A stretch of DNA of 64,000 nt from Acinetobacter portensis (GTDB lineage Bacteria; Pseudomonadota; Gammaproteobacteria; Pseudomonadales; Moraxellaceae), in assembly GCF_023158935.1 (NCBI RefSeq), contig NZ_CP096121.1, positions 186,001-250,000 of the forward strand, read 5' to 3'. The notes under the pieces were generated by a model that saw only the letters and a list, made by a program, of their open reading frames with translations, did no database searches and was not told the origin of the DNA. Shown piece by piece: positions 18,730-28,030 of this stretch. The position numbers were made by a program, and so were the translations under genes. Position 1 is the first letter of the stretch. Each line of letters starts with the position of its first letter.

Positions 18730-20586
18730 ATGGATACAAATTTAGTTTTTTTCGATGACTTTAACGCTACTTCTAACACCTCTTCTGGTGAAAATCACCG
18801 TTCTTTAAATAACGTACTATTCTTCTTTCTCAACTATCATAAAGGTACGTTTTTAGCTGATACGATATTTTTTGATACCCACTATCAAACAATTGACAAC
18901 CGTAATATTGTCGGGGTTTTGCCTGTTCTTTTTAGTATCTGCCAGATTGACCGTTCAGAAGGTCACACCGGGCAAATAGTCGATATTCAACAGGATCTAA
19001 ATAACGTAGATGAAGATGATTATGAACCTGTAATTGATATAGATGATACGCAAACATTTAACTTGTTCTACCACTTCCTTAAACCATCCAATGATGCACC
19101 TGTAAAACCACACCTTAATAAACTAAAAGTATTACCAGACAACTTAATCGATTCGATTAAACACCATGAGCTTTTAAATTACATTCTTGCTCTCATTGAG
19201 AATAAGATCTGGACCGATTCTGATGTATTTAAGTATGAGTACAAAAATAGGTTTTTGTTTTGCGTTTTTATCTATTTGTCCAAGACCGTAGATCTAAGTT
19301 TTAATAGCTCTCACGCTTCTTTCACGAGCTGGCTTGAACTGCGTAACCTATCTTGGTTTGGTGCTAATGAAGTTGATACCAGTAACTTTGCAACATTAGA
19401 GCTTTATATACATGCCCTATCCTACACGCTTAAACTGGCAAACCATATTGTAAAAGCAATCATCAATAATAATGTGACGCCGTTTAAAGTTGCACCGCAA
19501 GAAGAATTGTTTTACTTTTTTGCTGAACGTACAGACGCACGTTCTCCTAATGAAGAGACTACACCGCCGTATACGCCAGCGGAAGATGATGAAACTTTTT
19601 CCACTGAACTTTCTAGTGCTCCAGTACCAGCACCGTCAAATAAGGAAACACCAAAAGTAACCGATGCTTATTTATTGGTTGGTGCGGATCTTGAGGATTC
19701 TGAGTCCACAACATCAGAAAAGAATGTTATTACTCAAGACTTCAACTACCAAGCACGTTTAAATGAATTATATGAGCTGTCAAAATTCATCAAAGATGAA
19801 ATTATAGATGCTCCAATCATTTCTATTAATCAAGCGTGGAATATAGTGCAAGATAAATGGAAGTTTTATCTCGATACTTTTTCAAGTAGCTACTTCAATA
19901 TGAATGATTTTGAGAAGACGGCTATTCTTAAACAATTGAAATCACTCAAAGCCAGTATTTTTATGAACTGGTTTGATATTAAGTCGGGTGCTGGCCAGCA
20001 AGTATTTATTGATCTAGTGTCATACGACACGTTTAAGATTGAGTTTCTTTCTTCTGAAGCTAAGATGATCCAAACTTACATGAAGAACCGTATTAAAAAT
20101 CAGATGTATTTTGAAACTACGGCGCCACAACCAAAGTTTTTGAGAAATCTAAACAACTTATTTAATGAACGTGTCGATACGCAAAAAATTAAAGACATAG
20201 AAAACACTGAACTTTTGTTGAAGGTGAATGGCATTCTTGACGGTGTTACCAAAGATCTCATTGACAATATCAATCTGCATTTATCAAATGACATTTATCT
20301 TGTGAACTACTTTTCTAATGTAGATAAGGAACTGGAACCGCCCAAATATCACTTATTAGATATTTTGCTTCGTACTTCAGTGCTTAACCTTATCTATGTT
20401 TGTCCTACAGCATCACTCAATGCAACCAAGGATCTTCTAAATGCAATCACTGATCCTGAAATTGAGGTTTCAGCTTTTGACACATTCGACCGCAAACAAT
20501 ATCAAAATCAAATTGTAAAAGAACTCGCATGTTCATTCCGTCAGCGCATAGATCCATCTGAACTTTTGAAGCTAGATATTACGTAG
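18730..20586 (+). CDS. Unknown 618-aa two-domain protein
   Basis: The ATG at 18730 has only a weak upstream ribosome site. Residues 1-270 form one domain; residues about 275-315 are a Pro/Glu/Thr/Ser linker (TPPYTPAEDDETF, APVPAPSN); residues about 340-618 form a second, helical domain rich in Leu, Lys and Asp. No membrane segments or nucleotide-binding motifs are visible. It is the last gene before a bidirectional terminator. It is not recognised; its length and linker resemble a cytoplasmic scaffold or effector-like protein, but that is only an impression. Confidence 0.7.
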   Translation: MDTNLVFFDDFNATSNTSSGENHRSLNNVLFFFLNYHKGTFLADTIFFDTHYQTIDNRNIVGVLPVLFSICQIDRSEGHTGQIVDIQQDLNNVDEDDYEPVIDIDDTQTFNLFYHFLKPSNDAPVKPHLNKLKVLPDNLIDSIKHHELLNYILALIENKIWTDSDVFKYEYKNRFLFCVFIYLSKTVDLSFNSSHASFTSWLELRNLSWFGANEVDTSNFATLELYIHALSYTLKLANHIVKAIINNNVTPFKVAPQEELFYFFAERTDARSPNEETTPPYTPAEDDETFSTELSSAPVPAPSNKETPKVTDAYLLVGADLEDSESTTSEKNVITQDFNYQARLNELYELSKFIKDEIIDAPIISINQAWNIVQDKWKFYLDTFSSSYFNMNDFEKTAILKQLKSLKASIFMNWFDIKSGAGQQVFIDLVSYDTFKIEFLSSEAKMIQTYMKNRIKNQMYFETTAPQPKFLRNLNNLFNERVDTQKIKDIENTELLLKVNGILDGVTKDLIDNINLHLSNDIYLVNYFSNVDKELEPPKYHLLDILLRTSVLNLIYVCPTASLNATKDLLNAITDPEIEVSAFDTFDRKQYQNQIVKELACSFRQRIDPSELLKLDIT

Positions 20587-20593
20587 ATATAAA

Positions 20594-20622
20594 AAATGCC
20601 CATCATTCGGGCATTTTCTTTT
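20594..20622. terminator. Bidirectional terminator between converging genes
   Basis: The stem AAATGCCC / GGGCATTT with a 7-base loop has an A-run on the left and a T-run on the right. It serves the forward gene ending at 20586 and the reverse gene ending at 20635. Confidence 0.8.
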
Positions 20623-20634
20623 TAATGGTTAGGC

Positions 20635-21036
20635 TTACCAAGGTCTAGGCTCTGGTGGGCGTGATGTGTATTCATTATCCATATTGTTTTCAGATTCATT
20701 GTCTTGGTCCAATTCTGGATCTGTTTGTTTGTAGCGGTTTTGGTAATCTTGCTGCTCAATTAAATCTTCTAGAGCCATTTCTTTAAAGTGACCAACAAGT
20801 AATGAACGTGTTTCTTCTTGGTATTCTGGTTCTTGCGCTAATTGACGTCCAATTTCATTCGGTAGTTTATTGTCGTAGATATATTTTAGGTTGGTTCGTT
20901 GTGTTTGTAGTGTAGGTTGTGGGTTAAACTCGTCAGTAAGGGAAACTACTTTAGCTTCACTAAAACTAGTGCCACAATTAAAAACGGCTCTGGTCGCGTC
21001 TTGAAGTATATCTTCTTCGTTCTGTATGTTTTCCAT
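20635..21036 (-). CDS. Unknown 133-aa acidic protein
   Basis: The ATG is at 21036, preceded on the reverse strand by AAAGGG. The product is strongly acidic, with a disordered Asp/Glu/Asn/Pro-rich tail (the last 35 residues) and no membrane segment. It lies 49 bases downstream of the reverse gene at 21086 and is probably in the same operon. The function is unknown; the composition fits a small regulator partner or a chaperone-like protein, but nothing diagnostic was found. Confidence 0.6.
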   Translation of the reverse strand: MENIQNEEDILQDATRAVFNCGTSFSEAKVVSLTDEFNPQPTLQTQRTNLKYIYDNKLPNEIGRQLAQEPEYQEETRSLLVGHFKEMALEDLIEQQDYQNRYKQTDPELDQDNESENNMDNEYTSRPPEPRPW

Positions 21037-21085
21037 TTGGCTTAAACCCTTTATTAAAGTCAGAATCTTAAAATTAAGAGATGTA

Positions 21086-21499
21086 TTAAGATACCCAATT
21101 ATACTTCAATAAATTTTCAATTTGTACCTTTAACGCTTCTTGCTCTAATCTGTCTAAACCTATTGTTGCGATGTTCTCTAAAAACTTGTCTTTATACTCG
21201 TTGTAACTTTCTATATCGTCTTTTTTAATGGTTTTGTCTAGATTTAACGTAAGCATGAGGTTTAATACTTTTAATATTTTTAGGTTCTTCCGTTTTTTGA
21301 GAACTTCAATAGGATCTAATTCAAAAGTATTTATTTTATCTAGTTTTTCTTTATAAGTTATTGCCATTAAAGGATTTATGCTTTGGTTGAGTATGTAGGA
21401 TAACTCTAAAACAGTTATATCTTTCCCCATATCTTTAGATACAGATTTCTTAATTTCCGACAGTAAAATTAAGTGAGATGTAAACTTTGCTTTATCCAT
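21086..21499 (-). CDS. Unknown 137-aa helical protein
   Basis: The ATG is at 21499, with AAGAGA upstream on the reverse strand. The protein is Lys/Leu/Ile-rich and looks wholly alpha-helical; no DNA-binding motif can be called with confidence. It is transcribed away from traY, and the 266-base divergent gap contains one GTATATAC site, so the two units may share a control region. Confidence 0.65.
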   Translation of the reverse strand: MDKAKFTSHLILLSEIKKSVSKDMGKDITVLELSYILNQSINPLMAITYKEKLDKINTFELDPIEVLKKRKNLKILKVLNLMLTLNLDKTIKKDDIESYNEYKDKFLENIATIGLDRLEQEALKVQIENLLKYNWVS

Positions 21500-21561
21500 A
21501 ATAGTCTCTTGTATTTAAACTAAATCTTTAAAACAATTAGCAAGTCATGTTTAAACTTTCT

Positions 21562-21569
21562 GTATATAC
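21562..21569. promoter_or_regulatory. GTATATAC palindrome between divergent units
   Basis: The site reads TGTATATACC and lies 62 bases from the reverse start at 21499 and 196 bases from the traY start. Confidence 0.55.
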
Positions 21570-21602
21570 CAATAACAGTTTTGTGGTACATTATTGCTAA
21601 TT

Positions 21603-21672
21603 TAAAAACCATTGTTATTTGTAATAAAATGGTTTTAATGATTCTTTGGTTAAAAGGTATTAAGCCTTTTAG
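21603..21672 (+). promoter_or_regulatory. Two leader hairpins before traY
   Basis: The first is an inverted repeat TTAAAACCATT-type pair around 21603-21638; the second is AAAAGG / CCTTTT around 21652-21670. Neither is followed by a T-run. They may shape the traY leader mRNA or be operator half-sites. Confidence 0.35.
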
Positions 21673-21765
21673 TTAAACGTCTAACTTGTAATTTATAACA
21701 CTTTGCTTTTAGTCGTCTTAAGTAAGCGATGTATAAGAAGCATTAAGAAAAACGGTGAGTTAGCT

Positions 21766-24700
21766 ATGAGTTTATTTTGTCAATCGACAAATCCGAATTG
21801 TGATGGCGACCAAGCCGTTACTCTTCTCTCATCTATCTTTGGACACGACTTCATCAATGCGTTTATCAATGCGTCTGGACCAGCCTCGACAGTACCATCA
21901 TCAGGTTTACTCACTAATATATTATTAGGCGGTGTAGCTAGTGTGGCAATGTCGTTGGTTTTGGTTTTTGCGATCGGTATTGGTTTAACAGCACTTTTGA
22001 AAAGCGCCCAGGACGGTGAAGCTTTCGGGAAAGATTCAAAAGTCACTACGATGTTTTCCCGAATATTATATTCGATTATTTTACTTTTACCTACGGCGTC
22101 CGGCTACTGTTTCATTCAAGTAGTCGTGCTAGGTATGGTGCTATGGTCAAATAATGTATCCAATACAATTAATAATAGAACGTTAGGCGAATCCTTAATG
22201 GCTTCGGCTAGTTTGTCAGATACGCACGATCATCAGCGTGACATCTTTGGATTTAGGAAAAATGCGCCTGTTATGCTTCGCCAGTTGCATTGTATTAACG
22301 TTCTAAACCAAGAGTTTTATACTCTACCGCCAGCATTCGGGCGCTATTTTAGTGATGGTGCTTATGGGGCGAATGCTAATCCTGGTGTTAGCATGACTGC
22401 AGTAGAGAAAAAGCAAAACTACATTGATAAAACCGCTAAAACTGCAAGTAACTGGACATCTGTTACTTATAACTTCGCTTACGCTGACAGCCGTTTAGAA
22501 GTTGGGGGCAAAAAAGAGCCGATCTGTGGCGGTGCTTCAATGAACGTTGTTAATCCAGCTGCGGTTAATGCTGAGTTAATGGACATTCCTGTTTATAAAC
22601 TTCGCCAATCAGATCAAAACAAGATCAACGTTGCTTTGGCAAATGTTCAAGCTAAGTTACAACAAGAAAAGAACAATCTATATCGTCAATTCTTTATCGA
22701 TTTAGAAAAGTGGTATATCGCATATCAAGTAAGCCCTAATGCCACTGAACAGGAAGGAACATTCCCGATTAGTAAAGCTGCTATGGATGCTTTCAATGCG
22801 CTAGTTGATAATTATGTGAATAAGAGTCATACCGTAACGAATAATGTTCTGACTTCTGAAAATGGCTATACTGCGGTTCAAACTGTTGTTAATACGCTAA
22901 ATCAGCGCGGTTGGATGATGACGCCTGAAGCTCGTATTAAAGTAGGTCAATATCGCGCTATTGTTGAGAAGTATATTACTGAACCTTTGTGGACGTTCAG
23001 CCCTCCTACACTGAATTCAGCAATCATGAGCAACTCAAAAGGTGAAGCAATTTATAACACCGTTTATGTTGCAATGGATAATGCTGTTGGTAGCATTACA
23101 TCCAACAATAATTGGGTGGCAAACGGCGATATTGCCGACTCTACCAACTTAATATCAATGTCTACCGATGGTGGTGACTCAAACAAAGTATCCAACATCG
23201 ATCAAAAGTTTTCGGCATATGGTTCTGCTTGGGCAACAAACATTACTAAATCATTGGTAATGGGTGTATTGGTCGGTGAAAAAGGCGATGCGGAATTATT
23301 AAATAATAATTCGTCAAGCTCAAATATCAGCCCTACTACATTGCACCGCAATACGAATGTTATCCGTAATATTCAAGATACTGGTGAAGCAATCTTAGTC
23401 TATAAAGCTGTGGCTCAAGGTACTGTTGTCGGCATGAAATTAGTCGTGCTTACTGCTCGTTCTGGTTCTGCTCTTGTTCAATGGGTACCAGGGCTTAAGG
23501 GCGTAACTGAAGAAGGCACCAACGCTTTAGAATATGCCGTTGAAAATATCTTTGCTCCTATCCTTGGTCAGTTAGTAACGTATTTGACGATTCTTGGTGT
23601 GTGGATGGCGGTTGTTATTCCATATATGCCAATGATCTTCTTTGGTCTAGCTTGTGTAGGTTGGATCATCCATATCCTATACGCTGTGTGTGGTTTGCCT
23701 TTATGGGCGCTAATGCACATGATCCCTGAGCGTACTTTTGTCGGTAGCCAAACACAAGGTTATGTCACGGTATTAACGTTGTTCATGCGACCAATATTTA
23801 TCATTGTTGGTTTCTGGATGGCTGAAATTATTATCGGGCCAGCTCTTGTTACGCTTACTGATATGTTCTTTAGCTACCAAGGTGCAATGAGCATCGCTTA
23901 TTCATCTAATACGTTTACAGTTATCTTTACTGAGCTGATTACGTTTATCTGGAAGTTCTTCTTATATCTATTCTTGATGACTTCAGCGATCTACCTGATT
24001 TACGGGTTGGTATTTAGTGTTGCTGACCAAGTACAACAATGGATTGGTTCTGGATTGAATGGCGGTCAGTGGGGTGAAACAAACTCAAAAGAAGCTATTC
24101 AAAAGTTTGGTGGCGCTGCAAGTACGTTGTCTGGTCCATCTCCAGCATCTCGCCGTCCTTTACCGCCTGGTAGACGTCCTGATGGTGGTAAGGGTGGTCC
24201 AAATAATCCGAAAGGTGGTGGTGGTGGCAATGGTGGTACAGGTGGTAATACATTAGGCGGTACTGGTAGTACGACTGCATATAGCCCTGTAAACATGCCA
24301 GCTAGATCCGCTTCTTTTGGCGCTGCAACTGGTGGTACAGGTGGTATTACTCCAAGTGGTGTCACTGGTGGTACGGGTGGTAGAACTGGTCTTGGTGCTA
24401 AACCAACATCACCTACCCCAAGCCAAGGTCAATCTACATTCGGTATGGGTGCTACAAGTGTAAGTGGTACAAATAATACGCCTACTACTGGTGGTGGTCT
24501 ATATGGTGCAAATGCTTACGGAAAAACAGCTTCTACGTTTAATCGTGGTGTAGCTAAAGCATCAGCATCTAAGACTGGTTCTACTTTCGGTAGTGTGAAT
24601 GTTGCAAGTGGTACTGGCTATACGTATGGTACTGGTTCGACTCCTAATGCACGTTTTGGTGCTAGTTCTAGTGCAACCAAGAAATCTAATATTTCTGGCC

Positions 24701-24771
24701 GTAGCACTATGACTAATCGTGTGCGTTCAGGTTTAAGTTCAACTCTGTCTAAGTTTAAAGGTAAACCTTAA
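21766..24771 (+). CDS. traY: TraY/DotA-family inner-membrane transfer protein
   Basis: DotA (Legionella) and TraY (IncI plasmids) are polytopic inner-membrane proteins of type IVB systems. I chose the ATG at 21766 (GGTGAG 7 bases upstream) rather than the unsupported in-frame start at 21703, giving 1001 residues. Hydrophobic segments appear near residues 45-80 and 95-130, followed by a large loop of about 450 residues outside the membrane, and then a cluster of at least five segments from about 600 to 760 (MAVVIPYMPMIFFGLACVGW and later). The last 230 residues are an unusual Gly/Thr/Ser-rich low-complexity tail. The gene stands apart from the other tra genes, next to a cell-wall hydrolase, and has its own control region. 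Confidence 0.88.
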   Translation: MSLFCQSTNPNCDGDQAVTLLSSIFGHDFINAFINASGPASTVPSSGLLTNILLGGVASVAMSLVLVFAIGIGLTALLKSAQDGEAFGKDSKVTTMFSRILYSIILLLPTASGYCFIQVVVLGMVLWSNNVSNTINNRTLGESLMASASLSDTHDHQRDIFGFRKNAPVMLRQLHCINVLNQEFYTLPPAFGRYFSDGAYGANANPGVSMTAVEKKQNYIDKTAKTASNWTSVTYNFAYADSRLEVGGKKEPICGGASMNVVNPAAVNAELMDIPVYKLRQSDQNKINVALANVQAKLQQEKNNLYRQFFIDLEKWYIAYQVSPNATEQEGTFPISKAAMDAFNALVDNYVNKSHTVTNNVLTSENGYTAVQTVVNTLNQRGWMMTPEARIKVGQYRAIVEKYITEPLWTFSPPTLNSAIMSNSKGEAIYNTVYVAMDNAVGSITSNNNWVANGDIADSTNLISMSTDGGDSNKVSNIDQKFSAYGSAWATNITKSLVMGVLVGEKGDAELLNNNSSSSNISPTTLHRNTNVIRNIQDTGEAILVYKAVAQGTVVGMKLVVLTARSGSALVQWVPGLKGVTEEGTNALEYAVENIFAPILGQLVTYLTILGVWMAVVIPYMPMIFFGLACVGWIIHILYAVCGLPLWALMHMIPERTFVGSQTQGYVTVLTLFMRPIFIIVGFWMAEIIIGPALVTLTDMFFSYQGAMSIAYSSNTFTVIFTELITFIWKFFLYLFLMTSAIYLIYGLVFSVADQVQQWIGSGLNGGQWGETNSKEAIQKFGGAASTLSGPSPASRRPLPPGRRPDGGKGGPNNPKGGGGGNGGTGGNTLGGTGSTTAYSPVNMPARSASFGAATGGTGGITPSGVTGGTGGRTGLGAKPTSPTPSQGQSTFGMGATSVSGTNNTPTTGGGLYGANAYGKTASTFNRGVAKASASKTGSTFGSVNVASGTGYTYGTGSTPNARFGASSSATKKSNISGRSTMTNRVRSGLSSTLSKFKGKP

Positions 24772-24784
24772 AATCTAGACAATA

Positions 24785-24817
24785 AAAAATGGTGCTTTAT
24801 AAGCACCATTTTTTTTA
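24785..24817. terminator. Bidirectional terminator
   Basis: A perfect 13-bp stem (AAAAATGGTGCTT / AAGCACCATTTTT) with a TAT loop lies between the converging traY and the 24833 gene. Confidence 0.9.
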
Positions 24818-24832
24818 TCAAAATATTCATAA

Positions 24833-25327
24833 TTAAAAGTTGATTTTCTGAATGTTGTTTTTGTTTGTAGAGTTAAAAATAAATCTACGAACGCCGATAT
24901 TAACAAGTTGCTGTTGATCTTTCTCTAGCTGACCAACTGCATGACTGTAAGCACGGTTCAAATTGTTATATGAACGGTTTTGCACAAGTAAGTCAAAGTT
25001 GTTGATACGCTCTTCTTCTAACTCAATTTGCTTGTTATTAAGCTCGATGTCTTTTGCTTTCATTTGGGCGCAAACATTGTTGTACTTGTTCGCCAGCTCA
25101 TTGTGCTTGCTTGTAACGTCATCAATGTGTGCGTTCGCTTCAGTAACCAATTCGTTGTACTGATTTGTAATACCTTTGATTCTGTTTTCTAGCATTTCAA
25201 TGTGAGCTAACAAGGCATTTTCATTCTTCATGTGTACTTTGTTTTGGATTAAAAAGTCTAATCCCATTGAAGCACGGTCAATCGCTTGGTCGAAAGTAGC
25301 GCTTAAAACGTGTGCGTGATTTAACAT
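24833..25327 (-). CDS. Unknown coiled-coil protein (164 aa)
   Basis: The start is the ATG at 25327: TGAGGT lies 8 bases upstream on the reverse strand, whereas the in-frame GTG at 25342 is part of that ribosome site. Residues about 35-125 form one continuous predicted coiled coil with heptad Leu/Ile/Asn spacing (IEMLENRIKGITNQYNELV, then IELNNKQIELEEERI). No signal peptide is present. It is transcribed divergently from the hydrolase gene at 25571 and converges on traY. The role is unknown; a cytoplasmic structural or tether protein is plausible. Confidence 0.7.
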   Translation of the reverse strand: MLNHAHVLSATFDQAIDRASMGLDFLIQNKVHMKNENALLAHIEMLENRIKGITNQYNELVTEANAHIDDVTSKHNELANKYNNVCAQMKAKDIELNNKQIELEEERINNFDLLVQNRSYNNLNRAYSHAVGQLEKDQQQLVNIGVRRFIFNSTNKNNIQKINF

Positions 25328-25415
25328 ATTTAGATACCTCACTACTTTTATTAAATTAAAATATTAAAACCATGTAACCTTATTCTTAAACCTATCAATA
25401 AGATTAACGCTATAT

Positions 25416-25423
25416 GTATATAC
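25416..25423. promoter_or_regulatory. GTATATAC palindrome, divergent region, site 1
   Basis: The site reads TGTATATACT and lies 89 bases from the reverse start at 25327. Confidence 0.5.
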
Positions 25424-25478
25424 TATCTTAAAACAAAACCTAAAAACTTTTTTTAAAGTATAAAATAAGTATTTAATC

Positions 25479-25486
25479 GTATATAC
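25479..25486. promoter_or_regulatory. GTATATAC palindrome, divergent region, site 2
   Basis: The site reads CGTATATACT, 85 bases before the hydrolase ATG and 63 bases (six helical turns) from site 1. Confidence 0.5.
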
Positions 25487-25570
25487 TTAATCCGTCCACT
25501 TAGCTATTAGGGACATTTAATAAGAAGTTAATTTATTTTAAGAACTTCCTTTAAGCCTGGCGATTCACTT

Positions 25571-27583
25571 ATGAAATTTAAACCCTCATTTCAATTAAAG
25601 CCCTTGAGCTGTGGCATTAAAGTCGCAATTTTAGTGACTTGTTCGGCTTTTATTTATACCGCTAACGCCGATCCTATTTCTGAAAACGTAACCGCTACAA
25701 ATGCTAATACGGCAAAAGTTCCTAACAACGCTCAAAAAATGATTTTCCATAAATATTCGATCATGCCGAATGATGGGCGCCGTAGTGCTGGTCGTTTTGG
25801 TGAATTTCGTTTGCGAGGGGGCGCTGCTGGTAGTCATAACGGTATTGATATTAGTCGTGCGAATCCTAATGACCTTACACTTAAAGCAATTGGTTCAGGT
25901 TCTATTGTCTCTTATGACACACGTTCATCTGGTGCAAGCAACCAATCAACCACTAACCCACTAATTATGCAGATGGATACTGGCGATCGAATCATGTATC
26001 GCCATACTGATCCATCGTATCAAAAAAAATATAACGCTTACCCTGGTCAACGTATTCAAGCTGGTCAAAACATCGCACACATGTCAAATAAAGGCTGTGG
26101 TTCATGTGCCGTGCATTTGCACATTGAATATGGTGTAAAGGCAAAACGTGGGCTAGATGTTTGGCTGAATAAAAACTTAGATCAAGTTTTTAAAAATCCA
26201 TCCATTGCACTTCAGCAACGCGTTAAAGGATCTGCGCCATATGTGGGTAGTTCTGAATATAAGTTAACAGATCCTACGCCATATTTACCTCAAGACGTTG
26301 TGATTAGTGTCTCGCCACAAGGACAAGCATTAGAAAACAAATACACACCGTACTTGGGTAACACCATTAGGACTCAATGGAATGCCTTATATTCATCATC
26401 AACAGGAATCACCCTCCCCGTTTCTTCATCGGTAGATGGCATTGCAGTAAAACAAGGCAAAAAGCTTCCAGCACTTGCATTTAGTGGCGATGTTTCGATG
26501 GATGCTTATGGATCTGCACAAGTGCAAGTCGCTCAAATGATTGCTGACGGTACTATCTCACCTGAAGCAGCTGCAAGCGGTACCATTTATGCAAATGATG
26601 TTGCTCAATATGCACCGCCTAGAACTATTTTTGGTGGTACGGCTGATGATGTGGGTTTTGATATTGGTGCACTTAATTCTACGCCAGCAGAATTAATTGA
26701 AAACATTGGTACTGGACGTTATGGCAACTCTAAATGGTTTAATGAATTAGCAACTATGTCGATGATGGGGCTTTTGATTGAAAAGCTAAACATTATCAAT
26801 GCACAAAACTATTTGACTAAAGAGATCCATAAACAAAATGAACGCTTAGAGGCTCTTTTGGCAGCTTATACAGCGTCAGAAACTCAACGCTATTCTGGCC
26901 GTGTAGATGAACTTTATACGAAAGCTGAACAACCAACTGTTATTCCTGAAGTAGCAGTAGTTGAAATGAAACAGCTTTTTGAGGAAGGTGGAAACGGGCA
27001 AGTTTATTCAGATGCACAAATCTTAAAAGGTGGACAAGGTACTCCAGATCGTAAATGTGGTTGGGGTATACCAGGTGCTTTTGGTGCGGTTAAAGATGGT
27101 ATTAAACGTGTTTCTTTAAAACATGGTTATAACCCTAATGACGTTGCAGCTATTCTTGGTTTTGAATCTGCCGGTTTTAATCTTAAAATTGACAACAACG
27201 CTGGTGCATATGGTTTAAGTCAATGGACTAAAATTGGTATAACAGATATTAATGCTTCAGATTTAACAGCGAGAGGAATACCAGCTTCAATTAAATCAAA
27301 CCCTAAGCAAATCACTACACTGAGTGCTCAACAACAAGTCGAATTATTAGATTTATATCTTGCAGTAAAAGCACGACAACGTAAAAGCGACTATAATAAT
27401 AAAACAATAGCTGGGTTTTATGCTCTAGTTTTAGGTGGACCATATAAAAGCCCTAGTCGTGAATATAATGCGAACAGAAACCTCGATAGAAACCCTCGAG
27501 ATGGTGTTGTGACTTTAGCTGAAGCCGTTACATTTGAAGGTATTGTTATGCGTTTATGCCCTTACTATTCTGAATACCCTTAA
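25571..27583 (+). CDS. Double-headed cell-wall hydrolase: M23 endopeptidase plus lytic transglycosylase
   Basis: An N-terminal signal peptide (hydrophobic VAILVTCSAFIYTANA, cleavage near residue 34) sends this 670-residue protein to the periplasm. An M23 metallopeptidase domain carries H89-x3-D93 (HNGID) and H182-L-H184 as zinc ligands. After a middle region with a helical stretch near residues 415-440 comes a transglycosylase-like domain with the probable catalytic Glu532 in FESAGF, followed by GAYGLSQW. Transfer systems usually encode a single wall hydrolase (VirB1-type); having peptide-cutting and glycan-cutting heads in one chain is notable. It is followed within 25 bases by two small exported proteins and is probably used to open the wall for the transfer machine. 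Confidence 0.85.
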   Translation: MKFKPSFQLKPLSCGIKVAILVTCSAFIYTANADPISENVTATNANTAKVPNNAQKMIFHKYSIMPNDGRRSAGRFGEFRLRGGAAGSHNGIDISRANPNDLTLKAIGSGSIVSYDTRSSGASNQSTTNPLIMQMDTGDRIMYRHTDPSYQKKYNAYPGQRIQAGQNIAHMSNKGCGSCAVHLHIEYGVKAKRGLDVWLNKNLDQVFKNPSIALQQRVKGSAPYVGSSEYKLTDPTPYLPQDVVISVSPQGQALENKYTPYLGNTIRTQWNALYSSSTGITLPVSSSVDGIAVKQGKKLPALAFSGDVSMDAYGSAQVQVAQMIADGTISPEAAASGTIYANDVAQYAPPRTIFGGTADDVGFDIGALNSTPAELIENIGTGRYGNSKWFNELATMSMMGLLIEKLNIINAQNYLTKEIHKQNERLEALLAAYTASETQRYSGRVDELYTKAEQPTVIPEVAVVEMKQLFEEGGNGQVYSDAQILKGGQGTPDRKCGWGIPGAFGAVKDGIKRVSLKHGYNPNDVAAILGFESAGFNLKIDNNAGAYGLSQWTKIGITDINASDLTARGIPASIKSNPKQITTLSAQQQVELLDLYLAVKARQRKSDYNNKTIAGFYALVLGGPYKSPSREYNANRNLDRNPRDGVVTLAEAVTFEGIVMRLCPYYSEYP

Positions 27584-27605
27584 TAGAGCAATTAAAGGAA
27601 ATATT

Positions 27606-28016
27606 ATGAAAAACAGATTTTTGTCTTTATTGGGTTTTAGCCTTTTAGCATGTGCATCTTTTAATGCTAGTGCTAATACTAGCTCAGACTCTATTCGTGC
27701 TGAACTTGAAAAACTGCGCTTAGTAAACGTTAAATGTGCTGCGGTTTCTAACGATCCATTTGATGCAAAACACCTAAATTGCTATACAAATGTTTATAAC
27801 CGCGCAAGTCAGCTTGGTAGCCTTGCTTCTAAATATATTAATAATGAAGAAGCTCCGCGTGTTCTAGCTGATCACAATCGAAACTTTACTCAGTTACTTG
27901 CTAACTGCGATCAGTTATACGCTGGCCAGACTGCAAAGTACAAAACACTAAGCATGCAATGTAAAGCGACCAATAAATTAGGTTGGGCAATGTTTATTCC
28001 GGCATTAATGAAGTAA
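27606..28016 (+). CDS. Small exported protein, possible lipoprotein
   Basis: The ATG at 27606 follows AAAGGAAAT, so the longer in-frame reading from 27534 is rejected. The 136-residue product has a signal peptide, either with a lipobox (LLAC, Cys16) or with Sec cleavage at ASA-N (residue 23/24). The mature part is helical and holds four further Cys (KCAA, LNCY, ANCD, QCK), suggesting disulphides formed in the periplasm. It lies between the wall hydrolase and a similar small exported protein. The function is unknown; accessory factor of the hydrolase or envelope complex is an inference. Confidence 0.75.
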   Translation: MKNRFLSLLGFSLLACASFNASANTSSDSIRAELEKLRLVNVKCAAVSNDPFDAKHLNCYTNVYNRASQLGSLASKYINNEEAPRVLADHNRNFTQLLANCDQLYAGQTAKYKTLSMQCKATNKLGWAMFIPALMK

Positions 28017-28030
28017 TAAAGGATCAGGTT

